Of a stretch of 64,000 nucleotides of DNA, positions 57,919 through 64,000 are shown in pieces. A program made the position numbers and the translations under genes. Origin of the DNA: Bimastos eiseni. Taxonomy: Eukaryota; Annelida; Clitellata; Crassiclitellata; Lumbricidae. The first letter of the stretch is position 1. Each line of letters opens with the position of its first letter. The stretch spans positions 2,470,334 to 2,534,333 of the forward strand of contig OY365810.1 of assembly GCA_959347315.1 (NCBI GenBank), read 5' to 3'. The notes below the pieces were generated by a model. The model did no database searches, was not told the DNA's origin, and saw only the letters and a list, made by a program, of their open reading frames with translations.

Positions 57919-60900
57919 TGTCTATCGATGTTGTCAGATTTTTAGCGTGTTTCACCCAAACCATACGTGATGGAGTTCATGCTCTTTTTTATTTTTTCGT
58001 TGTTGCTCTATGTATTCATGTATGTATACATGAACATGTAGGCTACAATATGTATTGTGCAGCTGTGCTACTAATGTTTGGGTAAATACAGATTGATATA
58101 GGTGCCGATCAGAAGCTGGTTTGCTTCCATGGCCTAAAAACATTCAAGAGGCAATTGAACGAACTAATAGCTAGGCCTACATTGTACATGTAGTTGGATT
58201 CCCTTCGTTTAAGGGTTTCTTTTGGCGTAAATCGCTGTCATAATTGGTTAACGATTCCTTATATTGAAATTATTCAAAGTAAATCGATTCCATTGCATTG
58301 CATTCGTCTCTGTTCTTCTGTATTCTTTTGTATGATATGTTGTGCATTAGGCCTACTATCCTATTCTGATCTGCTCTGTTCTATTTCCTTCTATGCAGTT
58401 CCACCCATTTTATTTTCCAATCTACATGTATAGCTTATTACTCCAGATTTTTACGTAGAAAATTTTGTATAATGAACAATGAGACAACTCTGCAGAAGAT
58501 CTTGTAATTCGCATTAATTAAACAACCTTTAATGCAAATCATCGATCGATGATTCCATAGCGCCTCTGGCAGCCAGAGCACAGTATAGTAATAATAGGCT
58601 ACGTTATTCACGAATTAATTGAGCAGCGCGAGAACGTCAGTTAATTGCGTAGGTACCGTGGAATAAACAAATGCTATCAAACGCAACAGGTTGAGATACA
58701 CTCCTTAAAAAGGTCACGTGCACAGACATAACCTGAACAATAATAAGGAGGCATATTGGACTGACAAAAAAACGAATGCTCCAGGCATCTAGTTTCTACA
58801 CACGCTTTGGGATGAGTTTCAGAACTAGAGCATGTCTTATTATTTTGAGCAGCACCCTATACCGGTCGACCCTTCACAAAATTCTCCTTAAAGCGCACAT
58901 GTGGCTCCCTGACCTGCAACGAATAATATGCAATTATAAAGAACTTCACGAATATTTCCAAACGGCTTTGGGATCTCGTGTAAATATGGTCACTGTTGTT
59001 GAGTTTAAAATTTCAGGCAAATACTTGCAGTTTTGAACGAGTTGTGACACTTTTTGTTGGGTACTACTTTTCATCCGGACACAGTGTAGTAGCCATGCTG
59101 AGAATGAAGACCAGAAACCAGGATCGAAACATCCTCTTTGGCGGAAATCGAAGGTGTGCGTCGATTTCCTATTAAATCAAATTTAATTTCTTTAATTTCT
59201 TGTGCCTACACACTTATTAACGCTTAGGCCTACCTAATAATAGCCCAATCCAGAATCTATCATTGATACTGGCTTACAGTGGCATCGCTACCATTGAGGA
59301 GCAAAGGCGCGTCCCTTCCCAGAGTTTTTATAATTTTTTATTGAAATATATAGTTTATCCATTGAGAAATAACCTGAGCCACCCGACAGCTTTACAGCGT
59401 TGCTGCAGTCATTCCGCGGTGGCAGCAGTTTCCTGGGTCACAGTCTTTGAATAAATTTACTTTATCCAACTGCATGTATGATCAAGCCGGTGACTTCCCG
59501 CCTTGAATAGTGCCACTTTCGACAGATTATGACTGTATAGTCACAAGCAAATGATTGTTGTAATATTGTAATTTTACAAAAAAATCTTGGCGTTAGAGAG
59601 GAGATACAGTAACCACCCTCGTAGACCCCTTCATGTAAATCTGCCTCCCCACTTCAAATCCAAGTGACGCCACTGCTCTCTTATATCATGTACATGTAGC
59701 CATCAGTGTTTATCAAATAACTGTCGCAATCAGAAATACAATTTCGATCGAAATGGAAAGAAGTCAAAATACGTAGTCCTATAAAAATCATGTCGACGGT
59801 GTTGCATTACAGAAAAGGAGCCTGACACAATTAGTCAAGTTAATTGAGCTTGAATTTTCTGAACAAACTTCAGACACGACGTTTGACATCCGCTCTTATT
59901 TGAAACAGTTAGAATACTGATGCTTTTTATTGAAGCCTAACTATAACAAAAAACCAGTCCTGCATAGTGTTGAAGTTGAATTAACGACAAAGCAGAAGTA
60001 GGCCTTTCTAGTAGAAGAATACTTCGTCCTGTTTTTCACTGTGACTTCTAAGGCGAGTGGTGCAACAATGTCGACTCTCGATGACTTCAGGCAGCTTCTT
60101 TCTAAACAGCCATGGCACTTTGTCTTAAATAACAAATGATTGTGAAATTTATGCTTCTTGTTTTGAAGGGTGGGCATTAATCAGCTCTTATCTCGTTGGT
60201 TCAGTATTGCTTTTGAACATTCGACGTAATAGAAAGTTAGTCCGTTATTATTCTTTTTTCCTATTGATTGATGGTAGTAGGGTTGCATCGAATAATCTGT
60301 TGCTTTTTCTTCTTTGAAACAGTGCTCAACATGCAATCTTAATAGTTTACCAAGTTAATCGGTCTGTTTTGAAAATCTCATCTGTAACGTGTCATTTATG
60401 CTTCGTAGGTGTTGCTAACCTAGAAATGATTCTGAGTGTACATGAAACTACGCTATTGAGCCTTGTTCGACTCTGGAATTTGAATTTAATTTGTTTGAGA
60501 GATAACAATTCACTTCTTATGTCCTAACAAACATCCATCTAAAACATTCCGCTGGCTGGTGCTCAGCTGAGGCATTTTGTAAAGGATGTTTTGTCTGGAA
60601 AACAAGGAAATCTTTCATGCAGATAAGAATGGGCTTTTACATAAAACACATTGCTTAAATTGCTATGTTTTCTTAGTCCGATTAAAGGCCTGTGTACCTA
60701 ATAGCTACGTCCTCGTCATTTCAAATAAACAGGATCGTTGACTTCTCGAAAATAAATCTTTAGTCCGTTCCTCCCTCTGTTGATAAAAATACCTGACTAA
60801 TTCTATTAGCATTATCTCATATGCGTAGGCAATTACATTTACAGACTAACGCAAAGTGTTCCAATTGCATTTCTTTTGTACACTGGCAGACGAATCGAGC

Positions 60901-61730
60901 AGTGGAAATTAGAAAATTACAATTACGATTCAGATTTCTGAAATGTTTCTAATGACATATAATACCAGGCTAAAGCCTTCAGTTAATAATATCAATTTCT
61001 CTATTTATTCAGAATTCTTCGTTCTCGTTTTCCGCTTTCTTGTGATCGACTGCTGAAGTCAAAAAATAATATTTTAAATTGTTTCAGTAATGTGAGAAAA
61101 TTGCTCGGCTGCTAAGAATCTTTTGGTCCATCATCGTTTTCGTCTTTGCCGTTTTAGATGCAGACTAATCACGTGAAATAGTATCGCATCCACCAATTCT
61201 ACCAACATCACTGATGTGTGCATAATTACCACAATCCCATCACAACTACATGTACCTCTCTGCCCATCATTCTGCTACCATAATTCCCAAGCATGTTCAT
61301 CACTTTACAAATGGTATCGTCTCCAAAAGGCACTTTACAGGTATGTCACGAAAACGAATATAAGATTTAGTTACCACATGTTTCTACTGGTACTTAAGCC
61401 ACATGCGCATAGATGAGACCTCTGACTCATATGCAACTTTTAGGGTGATAGGCGATAATTAGGGACCAGTAAAGTCTATAAACTAGAACATATACGTACA
61501 TGTTCATCATGGAACGTGCAATGATTCTCATTAATAAACATACACAGTGTGTCTCAATGAAAGATATCCAACCTGGAAAATAAAACCAATACATTAGACT
61601 AGACTGCAGTCTTCAGTTAAGTCAGAGTAACAGAGTTTCAACGTTAGGTGTTGCGCATACTTTGGCCTTGTTGTATGAAATATACGTCTGGCCTGGAACA
61701 CGCCAAAAGGCACGTAGCTGCTTGGCCTAA
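57919..61730. other. Long stretch without confident genes
   Basis: About 3.8 kb of unique-looking AT-rich DNA. Frames up to 86 codons are present on both strands, without domain or splice support. Confidence 0.5.
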
Positions 61731-61883
61731 TGGCCAGGAATTTCTATGCATATAGGCCAGGAATTTCTATGCATATGGGCCAGGAATTTGTATGCATATG
61801 GGCCAGGAATTTCTATGCATATGGGCCAGGAATTTCTATGCATATGGGCCAGGAATTTCTATGCATATGGGCCAGAAATTTCT
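61731..61883. repeat. Tandem repeat, 23-bp unit, about 6.6 copies
   Basis: Unit GGGCCAGGAATTTCTATGCA plus TAT, nearly identical copies. The repeat makes an open frame by chance because 23 is not a multiple of three. Confidence 0.95.
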
Positions 61884-62158
61884 GTCGACGGTCCTGTTGA
61901 CACACGTATTGTTAATTCAGTCAACGGTCGCTTCAATGAAAATGCGTTACAATAATTATCCTGAGTTTTAGGCTGATTCTTTCTGTTCGGGTCTAAAATT
62001 ATTGCAAAAGGAATCTGCTGTTGACGCACCAAAACCGACATTTATCAAGTCATATATATATAGGCCTACAGGACATGAGTTTGTAACCACAACACAGCTA
62101 GGTTTAACTGAAAGTGTCATAAATAGTGCTTCCCGGATACTTGAGTAAAACCCAAAGT

Positions 62159-62350
62159 CAGGGCCGCCGACAAAAATTATGGGTCCCTTAGCTGAGCATT
62201 CACATAATTTTGGGCCCATAGACAGGCAGTCACGGGTCTCTAACTTATCTTTAGGCTTTATGAGAAACTTTACTATGAACCCATCCCGGGCCCATAGAAA
62301 GTCACCGGGCACAAGGCTTTTATCCCTTCTGCTCCCTCTCGGCGGGCCTG
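62159..62350. mobile_element. Possible 192-bp hAT-like MITE
   Basis: CAGGGCCGCCGAC at the left and CTCGGCGGGCCTG at the right are inverted repeats. The 8-bp flanks (CCCAAAGT and CCTTGAGT) match at only five positions. GGGCCC words repeat inside. Confidence 0.5.
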
Positions 62351-62813
62351 CCTTGAGTTGTTGGTGGTTGACACCATTATCTGAGACTTGATCACTTACC
62401 CGATGGGCGATGTAACCACCGTCTGTATGTTTCGTTGGGTGTTTGGACCATTTGTTTGTATAGTGACAATAGTAATACGCTTATCGTGCGATATCTTTGT
62501 TTGACCAGAACTTAAGTGAAACTGTCAAAGCGTCATTATCAACTGGTTAGCATTTAAGCTCGTGAATAAAAATGGAAAGCAAACGTGACCATTTTTGATG
62601 CACAGGACTGTAGTTTCTGTCCAACCGGTGGTATATTTAGTCTTTTACTTTTGCATCTATCAGATGTATAAGTACATTGACACAATTGGTCATTCGTCAG
62701 TTATATCATGACACAGGAGCTGGTGGTCTTACTAGTTCAGATAAGTAGGTTATTAACTTGAGATACTTCTGAAGAATTTGACAAAAATTCTTATTTGCGG
62801 ATAGGACAAAACT

Positions 62814-62871
62814 ATGCCGTTGAGGTTCTTTATAATGCTCATGTTATGTGTTGATATACGTCATTGTGCCG
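62814..62871 (+). CDS. Lectin gene exon 1: signal peptide
   Basis: ATG in context AACTATGC; hydrophobic core FFIMLMLCV; donor G/GTAAGT at 62872 in phase 1. Confidence 0.7.
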
Positions 62872-63530
62872 GTAAGTTCAACTGCAAACTACCCGTGCTC
62901 GCACAGCTGTTCGCTATGCGCTACTCTGATGAAGTAATTGTCTTCGAATGATATAATCGCAGACATGATTTGAATGCCAGGCCCCATACATTTGCTGCGA
63001 TGAAATACAGTGATTTGGCTGCACTTAGGCCTATCACATTTTTATATTTACGAATGATCCTACTTCACCATAATAAAGCTTGTCGATACTTATACACATA
63101 AGTCAGTTAATTTGCTAATGATACTTTACACAAATTTACTCGTGTCAAATACGAACTCGACATTAATTATTTCAAGGAAACTTATGAAGTTGTGAATTAT
63201 GTTTGTCGTTAGAAATGCAACAAAGCAGTATCAGAGTCGAGATATGCGTGTGGGAAAGCTTCAAAGCTGACTGTTCAGAAGACGAAGTAATAAAAATTCG
63301 ATCTGCCTTTTATGGACTCATGCGTAGCGAGAGATGTCTTAATGACAATACATCGCTGATCGAATACAACTGTTCTACGGATGTTCAGCTCTTTGTTGAA
63401 AATCGATGTAAAGAAAGAAGCAATTGTGGTATCCAGTTGCCTGATCAACCTCTGGACGCGCTATCTGCCAATTATTGTACTAACTCTCTGCCAAAATATC
63501 TAGAAATCGTCTACGATTGCCACAGTGAAA
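62814..63530 (+). CDS. Secreted or membrane protein with SUEL/rhamnose-binding lectin domain (first two exons, gene continues)
   Basis: Exon 1 62814-62871 encodes a signal peptide (MPLRFFIMLMLCVDIRHCAG) and ends at GTAAGT in phase 1. Exon 2 63213-63530 lies between GTTAG and GTAAGT, phase 1 on both sides, and is a single SUEL-type lectin domain. Domains of this family bind L-rhamnose or D-galactose, and occur in egg lectins, immune lectins and adhesion GPCRs. Eight cysteines are present (VEIC, ADC, SERC, YNC, NRC, SNC, NYC, YDC). SAFYGL replaces the usual ANYGR, and PKYLEIVYDC gives the KYL motif; the usual DPC is DQP, so sugar binding may be altered. What follows the first lectin domain is beyond the window. 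Confidence 0.8.
63213..63530 (+). CDS. Lectin gene exon 2: SUEL lectin domain
   Basis: Acceptor TTGTCGTTAG and donor GTAAGT. The domain starts SIRVEICVWESFKADC and ends YLEIVYDC, 106 codons, the normal length. Confidence 0.8.
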
Positions 63531-64000
63531 GTAAGTCCCAATAACGTTTTAGACTGATAAGTTTCGAAACGATAAAATACGACAAGATATTTCGGACAAG
63601 ACATGACCTTTCGCTTTCCTACCAAACCTACAGTTTCCTCACCCTCTACGACTCTTTCTCCTCTTTCCCTCCCCATTCCATTCCGGTCCCTCCCACTCCT
63701 CATGATATTATGTCTACCTGCCCTACCTCTAACCCTTCCCCTTACCCTGTCATCATCACCCCGTACCTTCCTCTAACTGTTCTGCCTTCCTCTTTCTTCC
63801 TTTGCCCCACCAATCGCCCTCCATGTGACACTCTCCTCCCCTATTCCGTCACTGCTATACCATCCAGGCAGGGTCCTAGTGGCACCATGTCACCTCCTTT
63901 CTCAAAGCGTCATTCTCACTGGTTTCTACACAGATGACGCAACGTCGCGCAATGAGAATAGCATCACTCCCACAGAGTAACACACGCAACGACATTTCTA
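63531..64000. other. Start of lectin gene intron 2, pyrimidine rich
   Basis: A CT-rich stretch (63600-63900, many CCTCTC and TTCCTC words) follows the donor. The next exon is not seen. Confidence 0.5.

Noticed and set aside
58776..59036. 86-codon plus-strand frame
   Set aside because: No domain, no splice context and no second supporting exon; within the length expected by chance.
61746..61955. Frame with repeated AYGPGISMHMGQEF-like text
   Set aside because: Comes from the 23-bp tandem repeat; the repeat unit is not a multiple of three and there is no support for transcription.

Overview
This is a eukaryotic nuclear window, AT-rich and gene-poor, dense with transposable elements. Intron-split genes with GT..AG junctions, tRNA-derived SINEs, L2-, CR1- and RTE-type LINE pieces, a Polinton remnant, and many hAT- and mariner-type elements point to a marine invertebrate. 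The frequent words TAGGCCTA and TACATGTA, L2-type LINEs, a SUEL-type lectin exon and CARD and TKL-kinase genes make an ambulacrarian, probably an echinoderm, the best guess; this is inference. No rRNA, functional tRNA or CRISPR was seen. Four gene models are supported by reading frame plus consistent splice phases. (1) Plus strand, 260-9616: a five-exon Ig receptor with signal peptide, two Ig domains, one membrane span and a tail that carries an ITAM-like pair of YxxL/I motifs and one ITIM-like motif. Every internal junction is phase 1 and the exons sum to a whole number of codons. (2) Minus strand, 50499-44224: a TKL-group kinase closest to MLK/TAK1, with DFG changed to DFD and no alpha-C glutamate. 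(3) Minus strand, 31201-21605: an F-box-like exon, a CARD exon, an exon with a possible TRADD-N-like fold and a last exon encoding a beta-propeller. Models 2 and 3 lie head-to-tail on one strand and could be one gene, but the junction between them cannot be resolved here. (4) Plus strand, 62814 to at least 63530: signal peptide plus a SUEL/rhamnose-binding lectin exon, continuing beyond the window. Layout: 0-10 kb holds the Ig receptor, whose introns contain an 8-bp-TSD element, MITEs and a 1.7-kb Polinton remnant with TIRs and a 6-bp TSD. 10-21 kb is transposon-rich (hAT-like, a GC-rich stretch, a possible LTR, a mariner with a nested hAT MITE, AT-rich tandem duplications, a 61-bp piggyBac-like element). 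21.6-31.2 kb is the CARD gene with a near-complete L2 LINE in an intron. 31.4-44 kb is repeats and LINE debris. 44-50.5 kb is the kinase, with a LINE and two elements in its first intron. 50.5-62.4 kb is mostly repeats (CR1- and RTE-like fragments, a SINE, a second hAT-like element, a second mariner, short tandem repeats). 62.8 kb to the end starts the lectin gene. Taken together, the Ig receptor with tyrosine motifs, the kinase, the CARD protein and the lectin suggest an innate-immunity neighbourhood; that is inference from domain types, not shown by the sequence.
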